From: an uncultured Prevotellaceae bacterium
Lineage (GTDB): Bacteria > Bacteroidota > Bacteroidia > Bacteroidales > Muribaculaceae
Assembly: GCA_947165675.1 (NCBI GenBank)
Contig: CAMVBJ010000022.1
Coordinates: 1 to 55,191 of the forward strand
Direction: 5' to 3'
Length of the DNA stretch: 55,191 nt
This document shows positions 18,782 to 26,874 of this stretch, piece after piece. A program made the position numbers and the translations under genes. Below the pieces are notes generated by a model that made no database searches, was not told where the DNA came from, and saw only the letters and a program-made list of their open reading frames with translations. Position 1 is the stretch's first letter. Each line of letters opens with the position of its first letter.

Positions 18782-18819
18782 CACAACCGTCAACAACTCT
18801 ACTGGCGGTTGTGTTGTTT
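18782..18819 (+). terminator. Terminator after the TonB_C gene
   Basis: CACAACCG at 18782-18789 pairs with CGGTTGTG at 18806-18813, followed by a T-rich TTGTTTG. It lies 32 nt after the stop. Confidence 0.6.
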
Positions 18820-18912
18820 GTATAGGGCTCACTTCCACTGTTGAGAATGGTGATTAGCAGGCCTTTCGGGAATAATCTATTGAAAAGAATTGTATAGTTA
18901 TGATATTTTAGT

Positions 18913-18920
18913 TATATTTG
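18913..18920 (+). promoter_or_regulatory. -7 element for the first protease of the array
   Basis: TATATTTG with TTGT at 18890-18893, 19 nt upstream, as a likely -33. The leader before the ATG at 19034 is about 110 nt and holds no other recognisable feature. Confidence 0.6.
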
Positions 18921-19033
18921 CGCGCTTTTAAGATGATGAAACCAGTTAGTCTTCATTAGCTTATCAGGATAAACTACTTCATAAGAACCCATCAGTGACT
19001 ATCATTTTTATCAACTATTTTATACCTTCTTTT

Positions 19034-21439
19034 ATGAAAAAAATTCTTGTATTAATTGCACTCGTGTTTGCAGCTATGCAACTCACGGCAGCCAATGTTG
19101 ACCTTGTTTCTGCTCAGCAGTCCGCACAGCGTTTCCTGATGAGCCAGACCGCTAAAGGTCGCTTTATGACCTCGGCACCCACTGTCAAGTGGACCCATGC
19201 GGTAAAGAACTCAAGCAATGCCACACAGGCTGCTTACTACATCGTCAATACCGACCGTGGTTACGTCATCGTCTCTGGCGATGACCGCGCCAAGGCAGTC
19301 CTCGCCTATGGTGATGGCTCTCTATCCAGCCTTAACGACCTTCCCGAGGCAGTACAATACTTCCTCGACATCTATCAGAAGCAGATGGAATACCTCCAGG
19401 CTCATCCTGGACTGGTCGTGAAGAAAATCGCCAATACCCGTGGCGTTTCTGTTGAACCCATGCTGCAAACCGCTTGGGCTCAGGATAAGCCTTATAACAA
19501 GCAGTGCCCCAAGGTGGGTTCCACTTATTGCAAGGTGGGCTGCACCGCAGTGGCTCTGGCTCAAGTGATGAGGTTCTGGGAATATCCCACTACGTCACCT
19601 GCGCTGCCCGCTTACAAGTGTGAGGATTCAGGCATTAATGTGTCGGCATTACCCGAATACACCTTTGATTGGGATAATATGTATGACACCTACTATGGAG
19701 TGGATCTTGACCGACTGCCCCAGGTGAATGAGGATGCTATCGCTTACCTGATGCGTTATGTGGGTCAGGCTGAGCATGTGGACTATAATACCGACAAGAC
19801 TGGTACCAGAAATCCTGAGATTCTTACCGCGATCAATACTTTCGGCTTTGACGAGGGCGCTAACATCGTGAAGAAGTGTGACTCTCCTGATACTCAAGAA
19901 GAACTCAGCCAGGGTGCATATACCGAAGAAGAGTATTACAATGATGAAGAATGGGCTGAAGCAATTCAGGCTGAGTTGCGTGCCGGCCGTCCACTGATTT
20001 ATTGTGCTTATGACATGTCGTCTGACTCAACCGGTCTGGGTGGCCATGCCTTCAATGTTGACGGCTATAATGCTGAGACCGACATGTATCATGTTAACTT
20101 CGGTATGAATCCGTCGTTGAACACCTATTATGCACTCAATGCATTCTCAACTGATGGTTGGATGATCGTTTACGACTTCTGGCCCATCTTCTTCGGTGGC
20201 GTTCAGCCTCCTGGTTTTTCGACCGATCCCCGCATCTTGGTTAGCACTCAGGACGTGTCAATGGAATGCTATGCTGGAGAAACCGCTACCGACACCATCT
20301 CTGTCAATGGTCAACATCTGACCGAGGGCATCAGTGTGGCTCTCAACGACGAGAACGATGTCTTCTCTATCAATGTTACCTCTATCGCTCTTGACGATGC
20401 CGGTAATGCCTCCATTGTTGTGACCTATGCTCCCCAGGCCGTGGGTACACACACTGCCACTATTACCCTGAGCAGTGAGGGCGCTGCCGACAAGGTGGTT
20501 CACCTCGTGGGCACTGCTACCAACGCACCTCTCGTAGTCTATGATCCCGTGATGCTCCCCGCCGATGAGAGCAAGATCACTGCCACCTCGTTCCGCGCCG
20601 ACTGGACTGACCAGACTGTGCCTGAGAATGTTGCCAGCTACACCCTCGAGGTGAAGGAGAAACCAGGTGCTGGTGGCGTGCTTGTTGATGTGGATTGGAG
20701 CACAGCATCGGGCAATGCCGAAGATTATCTGCCTGAGGGCTGGACCGTAGGTGATTATTCCATCTTCTTTGATGAAGGTGGTATCGCAATCACAAGTGAA
20801 AGCTACATTAAGACTGATGTCCTTGACCTCGCTGGTTGTGATAAGGTTACCATTGTCATGAGGGCAAAGAACTATTCTCCCTGGTACAATTCCACCATTA
20901 CAGTTAAGACCAGCATTGATCAGAAGTATTTGGAGCTGTCCTCGGGTTATACCGATTACACCTTTGTCTTGAATTGCGCTGAAAATGATCAGGTTGAGTT
21001 CTACGCTAACGCTTATTACCCCACAATTCAGGCCATCAAGATTTATGCTGGTGAAGTTACCGCTCCGCAGATGCGTGCTACCGAGGAGGGTGACGCTTCA
21101 TCCCGCATTATCACGGGTATCACCGATAAGTTCTACACTGTCAACGGCCTTAACGCTAATGGCACTTTCCGCTACAAGGTGAAGGCTGTCTACAACGATG
21201 GCACCGAGAGCGCTTGGAGTAATGTTGAGGAGGTAACCCTGGTGGACAATACTCCCGCCTATCAAGTTGGTGACGTAAACCACGATGGCAACGTGACCAT
21301 TGCCGACGTTACTGCGCTGATCGACTACCTGTTGTCGGATGCCAGTGCGGCTCCTGTCGAGGGCGATGTTAATGGTCAGGGTGGTGTGACCATCGCTGAT
21401 GTTACAGCGCTCATCGATATGCTGCTCAGCGGTAATTGA
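19034..21439 (+). CDS. C10 cysteine protease, array member 1, with altered active-site loop
   Basis: This 801-residue secreted protein has a signal peptide (1-20), a prodomain (about 21-120, YYIVNTDRGYVIVSGDDR), a C10 peptidase with Cys170 (GCTAVALAQVM) and His338 (GGHAFNVDGYN), an Ig-like domain (about 400-500) and an Fn3 domain split by an inserted beta domain (about 502-735). A dockerin pair follows at 746-801. The loop that reads NWGW or NFGW in the other copies reads NFGM at 355-358 and is followed by NPSLNTYY, so activity may be reduced or altered. The second dockerin loop has Gln782 in place of a calcium-ligand Asp. The start at 19034 is the ATG immediately before the signal peptide; an earlier in-frame start would place 13 extra residues before it. 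Confidence 0.88.
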   Translation: MKKILVLIALVFAAMQLTAANVDLVSAQQSAQRFLMSQTAKGRFMTSAPTVKWTHAVKNSSNATQAAYYIVNTDRGYVIVSGDDRAKAVLAYGDGSLSSLNDLPEAVQYFLDIYQKQMEYLQAHPGLVVKKIANTRGVSVEPMLQTAWAQDKPYNKQCPKVGSTYCKVGCTAVALAQVMRFWEYPTTSPALPAYKCEDSGINVSALPEYTFDWDNMYDTYYGVDLDRLPQVNEDAIAYLMRYVGQAEHVDYNTDKTGTRNPEILTAINTFGFDEGANIVKKCDSPDTQEELSQGAYTEEEYYNDEEWAEAIQAELRAGRPLIYCAYDMSSDSTGLGGHAFNVDGYNAETDMYHVNFGMNPSLNTYYALNAFSTDGWMIVYDFWPIFFGGVQPPGFSTDPRILVSTQDVSMECYAGETATDTISVNGQHLTEGISVALNDENDVFSINVTSIALDDAGNASIVVTYAPQAVGTHTATITLSSEGAADKVVHLVGTATNAPLVVYDPVMLPADESKITATSFRADWTDQTVPENVASYTLEVKEKPGAGGVLVDVDWSTASGNAEDYLPEGWTVGDYSIFFDEGGIAITSESYIKTDVLDLAGCDKVTIVMRAKNYSPWYNSTITVKTSIDQKYLELSSGYTDYTFVLNCAENDQVEFYANAYYPTIQAIKIYAGEVTAPQMRATEEGDASSRIITGITDKFYTVNGLNANGTFRYKVKAVYNDGTESAWSNVEEVTLVDNTPAYQVGDVNHDGNVTIADVTALIDYLLSDASAAPVEGDVNGQGGVTIADVTALIDMLLSGN

Positions 21440-21460
21440 TGATTGACATAAATCCATTTT

Positions 21461-21499
21461 AAAAAACGCCTGAGGTAACACCCCTCAGGCGTTTTTTGT
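21461..21499 (+). terminator. Strong intrinsic terminator after array member 1
   Basis: A perfect 14-bp stem: AAAAAACGCCTGAG pairs with CTCAGGCGTTTTTT across a 9-nt loop, with a T-tract on the plus strand. It could also act on the minus strand. Confidence 0.92.
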
Positions 21500-21648
21500 A
21501 AGGATTATTATGATTTCATGTCAAGAAAAGTTGCACTGTCTGAGAAATTTGAATAAATTCGCACGTTTTTTGAAACCCTGTGCATATAAACTGGCACTGA
21601 TCATTAACTATCAATCAATTCATTAATACAATATTAACTAAACCAATT

Positions 21649-24042
21649 ATGAAGAAAGTCTTGTTTTTTGCCTCGCTGTTAGTATTGGCAGTGATGCAGG
21701 CTTCGGCAGCCTTAGTAGATCTGGCGACAGCCCAAGCCACTGCCCAGCGCTTTATCGAGCGTGATGCGTCTGGTAAGCGCCTTGCAGGTTTGCCCGTCAA
21801 CTTGAGGCTACTGCACACCGAACCCAATTCCAGCCAGGTTAATGTGGCTACCTATTACATTTTCAACAGTGATAACGGCTTTGTCATTGTCGCTGGTGAT
21901 GATCGTGCCCAGGAAGTTCTTGCCCACGGCGAACGACCTCTGGACCTGAGCCGCATGCCTGACAACATGAAATATTGGCTCAGCACCTACAAGCGCCAGA
22001 TTGAGTTCCTCCAAGCCCATCCAGGCTTGGTGGTCGAGAAGCCCAAACGCGGTAAGCGCTTGACGACGACTACCATAGCCCCGTTGCTGACTGCCGAATG
22101 GGACCAGGCCGAGCCTTATTTTTATCACTGCCCGATGTATAATGGCGAGTATAGCTTGACAGGTTGCCCTGCCACGTCGTTGTCGATGGTGTTTTATTAT
22201 TGGAAATACCCTAAGGATCCCACTCCCGAGGTAGAGAGCTACGTTAATCTGGAGAATGGTGACCGCTTACCCGCATTGCCCTCTATCACATTTGACTGGG
22301 ACAATATGCTTGACAGGTATGAGGACGTTGAATACACCGAAGCCCAGGCCGATGCCGTGGCGTGGCTGATGCGTTACATCGGTCAAGAGGAGCACATGAG
22401 CTATAGCCCCGAGGGCAGTGGCGCCTTGGGCACCGACATCTTGAGGGCTGTCAAGTTCTTTGGCTATGACGATGAGGCCGAACTGGTGACCAAGTCGATT
22501 GCCGACAGCTATGGCAACGAGACAGACCAGCTCATCAGCGACGAGGATTGGGCCGAGATGTTGCAGAAGGAGCTCTATGAGGGTCGCCCAGTGGTCTATT
22601 GTGCCTATGACTACAATGACCAGCGCGGATGGAGTGGCCACGCCTTCAATGTGGATGGCTATAACTCCGCGGACAATACCTATCATGTAAACTTCGGCTG
22701 GAGTGGCATCGGTAATGGCGATTATGCGTTGAATGCCTTCTCCTATAGGGATTATACCTTCAACATCGAGCAACAGATGATCACGGGTATCCAGCCTCCC
22801 ATTATATCACCCACTATCAGGGTCAATGCCTATAATGTGGAGATGAAGTCTTATGCCGAGCAAACGGCTACGAGCACCGTTCTCGTGAAGGGAAAAGAAC
22901 TCCAGGACGATATTACCGTTACACTTAATGATGAGAATGACGCATTTGCAGTCGACGTTGACCGCATTGCCATCGCTGACGCCGACTCGGGTAAACTCAT
23001 CACCATTACCTATGCTCCCAAGATGAGCGGCAACCATAACGCCAGCATTACCCTGAGCAGTCCTGATGCCGAGGCTGTGACCATCACACTCAATGGTGTG
23101 GCCTCGCTCGAGACCTACAGACCCGTGGTGCTGGAGCCCGACGAGAATTATATTGGCTTGACGCAATTCCGTGCCGACTGGACTGATGAGACGCTCGATA
23201 GGTACGTTGTCAGCTACGACCTTGAGGTGAACACCAAGCCCGGTGTGGCCCTCGTCGGTGAGGCTGACTGGAGCGTTCTCCATGAGGTCTCAGGCAACTT
23301 TGCCGACTATCCCGAGGCGTTGCTGCCCGAGGGCTGGACATTTGATGGTACTGGCTTGTGGTATGAGGAAGCAGGCGTCTCAATCAACAGCAAGAGCGCC
23401 TTCACTACTCCGCTCTATGATCTGGCTGGTTACGAGAAGATGACGATTGTTGTGGTTGCCAAGTCATCGATGTCGCAGAGTAGCTCCAAGATCACCATTT
23501 CGACGGGAGTTGATAGCTACGAGATTGTAGCCCCAGGTGGCGCTCCGTTCACCCGCTATGTCGCTGTTCTCGACTGCAATGAGTTGGAACAGGTGACCAT
23601 TGCTGGCAAGAGCGGTTTCCCCGTGCTGCAGAGCATTCAGGTCTACGCTGGCGAACTCGATACACCCACCCTGCGTGCTATCAGCGAGGAGGGTGATGCC
23701 GAAAGCCGATTCGTCACTGGCTTGACCGACAAGCACTATGCCGTCACTGGACTCACGGCAGGGGGCACATTCTATTACAGGGTCAAGGCCTGGTATATCG
23801 ATGGCACTCACAGCGCTTGGAGCAAGAGCAAGAGTGTGACTCTGACGGGTAGTGGCGACAATTACCAGTGTGGTGACGTCAACCATGATGGGCAAGTGAA
23901 CATCGAGGACGTGACCGCATTGATCGATAGCCTGTTGGGTGGCAATACCTCGGGCGAGACAAGTGCCGACGTTGATGGCGATGGCCAAGTGACGATAGCC
24001 GATGTCACTGTTCTTATTGATAAACTGCTTGCCGGAAATTAA
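21649..24042 (+). CDS. C10 cysteine protease, array member 2, with dockerin pair
   Basis: The 797-residue secreted protein has a signal peptide (about 1-20), prodomain (YYIFNSDNGFVIVAGDDRAQ), and C10 peptidase with Cys173 (TGCPATSLSMVFYYWKYP), His331 (SGHAFNVDGYN) and an NFGWSG loop. An Ig-like domain follows (about 385-485), then the split Fn3 with an inserted beta domain starting near EADWS and PEGWTFDGTG. Residues 742-797 are a dockerin pair (GDVNHDGQVNIEDVTALID, ADVDGDGQVTIADVTVLID) with all calcium ligands present. Streptopain relatives in Bacteroidetes and Streptococcus are secreted zymogens that degrade host or dietary protein. No clear TAnnTTTG element is visible in the 150 nt after the upstream terminator. 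Confidence 0.9.
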   Translation: MKKVLFFASLLVLAVMQASAALVDLATAQATAQRFIERDASGKRLAGLPVNLRLLHTEPNSSQVNVATYYIFNSDNGFVIVAGDDRAQEVLAHGERPLDLSRMPDNMKYWLSTYKRQIEFLQAHPGLVVEKPKRGKRLTTTTIAPLLTAEWDQAEPYFYHCPMYNGEYSLTGCPATSLSMVFYYWKYPKDPTPEVESYVNLENGDRLPALPSITFDWDNMLDRYEDVEYTEAQADAVAWLMRYIGQEEHMSYSPEGSGALGTDILRAVKFFGYDDEAELVTKSIADSYGNETDQLISDEDWAEMLQKELYEGRPVVYCAYDYNDQRGWSGHAFNVDGYNSADNTYHVNFGWSGIGNGDYALNAFSYRDYTFNIEQQMITGIQPPIISPTIRVNAYNVEMKSYAEQTATSTVLVKGKELQDDITVTLNDENDAFAVDVDRIAIADADSGKLITITYAPKMSGNHNASITLSSPDAEAVTITLNGVASLETYRPVVLEPDENYIGLTQFRADWTDETLDRYVVSYDLEVNTKPGVALVGEADWSVLHEVSGNFADYPEALLPEGWTFDGTGLWYEEAGVSINSKSAFTTPLYDLAGYEKMTIVVVAKSSMSQSSSKITISTGVDSYEIVAPGGAPFTRYVAVLDCNELEQVTIAGKSGFPVLQSIQVYAGELDTPTLRAISEEGDAESRFVTGLTDKHYAVTGLTAGGTFYYRVKAWYIDGTHSAWSKSKSVTLTGSGDNYQCGDVNHDGQVNIEDVTALIDSLLGGNTSGETSADVDGDGQVTIADVTVLIDKLLAGN

Positions 24043-24075
24043 TAGGAGATCTCTTGTTGATATAATACAATAGTT

Positions 24076-24108
24076 AAGCTCGACGCACTTGTGTGCGTCG
24101 AGCTTTTT
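24076..24108 (+). terminator. Strong intrinsic terminator after array member 2
   Basis: A 13-bp perfect stem (AAGCTCGACGCAC at 24076-24088 with GTGCGTCGAGCTT at 24093-24105), TTGT loop and T-tract. Confidence 0.9.
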
Positions 24109-24183
24109 GATGACAGTTTGAAACAGTTTTCCTATTTTTTCCAATTAATTACCTAAAACGGTTGCTTATTATTGTATTTTGTT

Positions 24184-24191
24184 TAACTTTG
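24184..24191 (+). promoter_or_regulatory. -7 element for array member 3
   Basis: TAACTTTG, with TTGC at 24162-24165 about 18 nt upstream. The leader is about 60 nt. Confidence 0.6.
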
Positions 24192-24254
24192 CGACAGTAT
24201 AGAAAGTAGATGCAACTATTTGTCATTATGTAATAACCATAAAACCAATTATTT

Positions 24255-26633
24255 ATGAGAAAATTATTCCTTCTGGTCACTTTGTTGATGACCGTAATTC
24301 AAGTCTCGGCGGCTGATGTCAGTTTGGCCACAGCCCAGGCCAAAGCAGTCAATTACTTGCAGAACATGGCTAAGGACAAACGTCTTGCCGCACTGCCAGC
24401 CAATGGCGTCAAGCTGCTTCACATTGAGTCAAATTCCACCCGTGCTGCTCAAGCAGTGTATTACATCTTTAATTCCGACCGGGGATTTGTGATTGTCTCG
24501 GGTGATGATCGTGCTCAGACAATTCTTGCCCATGGCGACCGCCCATTGGACTTGAAGCGCATGCCCGACAATATGAAGTTCTGGCTTAGTACCTATAAGA
24601 AACAGCTTGAGTATCTCCAGGCTCACCCAGGTCTTGCTGTTGACCAGCCCAAGTTGAGTAGAAATCTCAATGCCGGCAAGGTTGAGCCCCTACTCACTGC
24701 CGAGTGGGACCAGAGTGCGCCCTATTACAACCATTGTCCCACCTATAACGGCTCGCTCTGCTTGACCGGTTGCCCCGCCACTTCACTGTCGATGGTGTTT
24801 TACTACTGGAAGTATCCTACCGATCCCACGCCCGAAGTCGAGGGTTATACCAACAACAGTTATGGTTTCCAGGTCGAACCCCTGCCCTCTATCACCTTTG
24901 ACTGGGACAACATGCTTGACAAGTACACGGGCAGCTATACTACTGCCCAGGCTGATGCTGTAGCGTGGTTGATGCGCTACGTGGGTCAAGAGGAACAAAT
25001 GGATTACACGCCCAGTGCCAGTGGAGCAATGGGTGAAGATATCCTGCGTGCCGTCAAGTTCTTCGGCTACGATGAGGAGATGGCGCATCTGGAATACAAA
25101 ACGCGCACCGATGATTACGGTACCGATACCGCTACCTATTATAATGATGACGAGTGGGCCGCCTTGCTGCAGAATGAGCTCTATGAGGGCCGTCCTGTCG
25201 TTTATTGTGGATATGATTACTCGTCGTGGTATGGCTGGAGTGGACATGCCTTCAACGTCGATGGCTATAACCCCAGCGACAATACATATCACGTGAATTG
25301 GGGCTGGAGCGGTGACGGCAATGGCGATTTCGTCCTCAATGCCTTCTCATCGGGGGGTATGACCTTTGACATCGAGCAGCAGATGATTATGGGTATCCAG
25401 CCACCCGTCCAGGGGCCTTGCATCAAGGTAAATACATCCAAACTGGATATGAATGCCTATGTGGAAAAGACCGCCACGGCAACCTTCACCGTTAAGGGTA
25501 ATGAACTTACAAGTGCCATCACCCTGTCGCTTAACGACGAGTCGGGCATGTTCACGATGGATGCAAGCAGCGTAGCCGTCAGTGAGCAGGAAGCTGGCAA
25601 GGTCATCACTGTGACCTATGCACCCACTACCAGCGGCACCCACACCGCAACCATCACGCTGAGCAACCCTGGGGCAGAGGACAAGACCATCACCCTTAAC
25701 GGAACGGCTGTTCTTGAGACCTATGTTCCCTATATGCTGCCTGCCGACGAGGCTGCTATCAACTTGACACAATTCCGTGCCGACTGGACCGACGAGACTC
25801 CTGCCAAGAACGTGGACAGCTACACCCTCGAGGTGTCCACCCGTCCCGCTGTAGAGTTGCTTGACTCCATCGATGGCGGTAAGTATCCTGGTAGCTACGA
25901 GGATATTACCCTCACGGCTCCCTGGAGCGGCAACAGCGTTCATGGTGGTCATGGTGCGGTTTACTTCAGCAACTATTCCTACGATGGCTATATCGCTTAT
26001 ACCGTTCCCGAGGGCTACACCAATGAAGTGTTCACGATGCGGATTACAACCGTAGCTGGCTCTTACGGTAGTGGTGACTTGACTGTCGGATCCAACCAGA
26101 CGGCATCTGTCTCCCACCAGTTCAACTCGAGTGAGACCTATAATTGGGTGGTGACCGCCAGTGAGGGTGAAAAGATCACCATCACCTCCACCGATAACTA
26201 TTTCTCGCCTGATATGGCGATGATCAAGGTCTATGTGGGTGATGTGAACGAGCTCAATTCTCTCCGTGCCATTAACGAGGAGGGTGATGCCAATTATCGC
26301 CTCATCACGGGTATTACCGACAAGTCTTATACTGTCAAGAATCTGGCTGAGGCTGGCACATTCTTCTACAAGGTGAAGGCCCTTTATAGCGATGGCACCC
26401 AGGGACGCTGGAGCAATAGCCAGCGGGTAACCCTCTTCGAGAATGGTCATGGCTATGAGGTCGGAGACGTGGATCACGACGGGTCGGTAAACATCAGCGA
26501 TGTGACTGCATTGATCGATGGTCTGCTGGGTGGTAATGTCGCTTGCGAGATTTGTGCCGACGTCGATGGTGACGGCCAGATTGCCATTGCAGATGTCACT
26601 ACTCTCATCGACAGGCTGCTTGCTGGCAATTGA
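24255..26633 (+). CDS. C10 cysteine protease, array member 3, with a different inserted domain
   Basis: The 792-residue secreted protein has the same layout as member 2: signal peptide, prodomain, C10 peptidase with Cys173 (TGCPATSLSMVFYYWKYP), His331 and an intact NWGWSG loop, then an Ig-like domain. The domain inserted in its Fn3 differs from that of members 1, 2, 5 and 6: about residues 535-665 form a glycine-, serine- and tyrosine-rich beta domain (PWSGNSVHGGHGAVYFSNYS, YIAYTVPEGYTNEVFTMRI). The dockerin pair at 737-792 has a CEIC motif (C764, C767) in the linker. Residues before the insert closely match those of member 2, which suggests recent duplication followed by domain exchange. Confidence 0.9.
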   Translation: MRKLFLLVTLLMTVIQVSAADVSLATAQAKAVNYLQNMAKDKRLAALPANGVKLLHIESNSTRAAQAVYYIFNSDRGFVIVSGDDRAQTILAHGDRPLDLKRMPDNMKFWLSTYKKQLEYLQAHPGLAVDQPKLSRNLNAGKVEPLLTAEWDQSAPYYNHCPTYNGSLCLTGCPATSLSMVFYYWKYPTDPTPEVEGYTNNSYGFQVEPLPSITFDWDNMLDKYTGSYTTAQADAVAWLMRYVGQEEQMDYTPSASGAMGEDILRAVKFFGYDEEMAHLEYKTRTDDYGTDTATYYNDDEWAALLQNELYEGRPVVYCGYDYSSWYGWSGHAFNVDGYNPSDNTYHVNWGWSGDGNGDFVLNAFSSGGMTFDIEQQMIMGIQPPVQGPCIKVNTSKLDMNAYVEKTATATFTVKGNELTSAITLSLNDESGMFTMDASSVAVSEQEAGKVITVTYAPTTSGTHTATITLSNPGAEDKTITLNGTAVLETYVPYMLPADEAAINLTQFRADWTDETPAKNVDSYTLEVSTRPAVELLDSIDGGKYPGSYEDITLTAPWSGNSVHGGHGAVYFSNYSYDGYIAYTVPEGYTNEVFTMRITTVAGSYGSGDLTVGSNQTASVSHQFNSSETYNWVVTASEGEKITITSTDNYFSPDMAMIKVYVGDVNELNSLRAINEEGDANYRLITGITDKSYTVKNLAEAGTFFYKVKALYSDGTQGRWSNSQRVTLFENGHGYEVGDVDHDGSVNISDVTALIDGLLGGNVACEICADVDGDGQIAIADVTTLIDRLLAGN

Positions 26634-26662
26634 TGAATGATCCTGCATGACTTGAAATACGG

Positions 26663-26705
26663 GGCTCGGGTGTACATGGCGTGCACTCGAGCCTGTGTTT
26701 TGCTT
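26663..26705 (+). terminator. Terminator after array member 3
   Basis: A 13-bp stem with two G-U pairs (26663-26675 with 26681-26693), 5-nt loop, followed by TGTGTTTTGCTT. Confidence 0.65.
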
Positions 26706-26788
26706 GAAATATAAGGAAAATGGTTGGGAAAATAATAGTTTTTGATAAGTAATTCTTCTCATTTTCTACTTAATTGTGGAATTATCTA

Positions 26789-26796
26789 TACCTTTG
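26789..26796 (+). promoter_or_regulatory. -7 element for array member 4
   Basis: TACCTTTG, about 78 nt upstream of the ATG at 26875. The -33 match is poor. Confidence 0.55.
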
Positions 26797-26874
26797 TCAT
26801 CGTTGTAATGTATTATGCACATTTTGACCGGAATAAAAACTAACACCAATTTAATTTCTAAACATTCACTTTTT

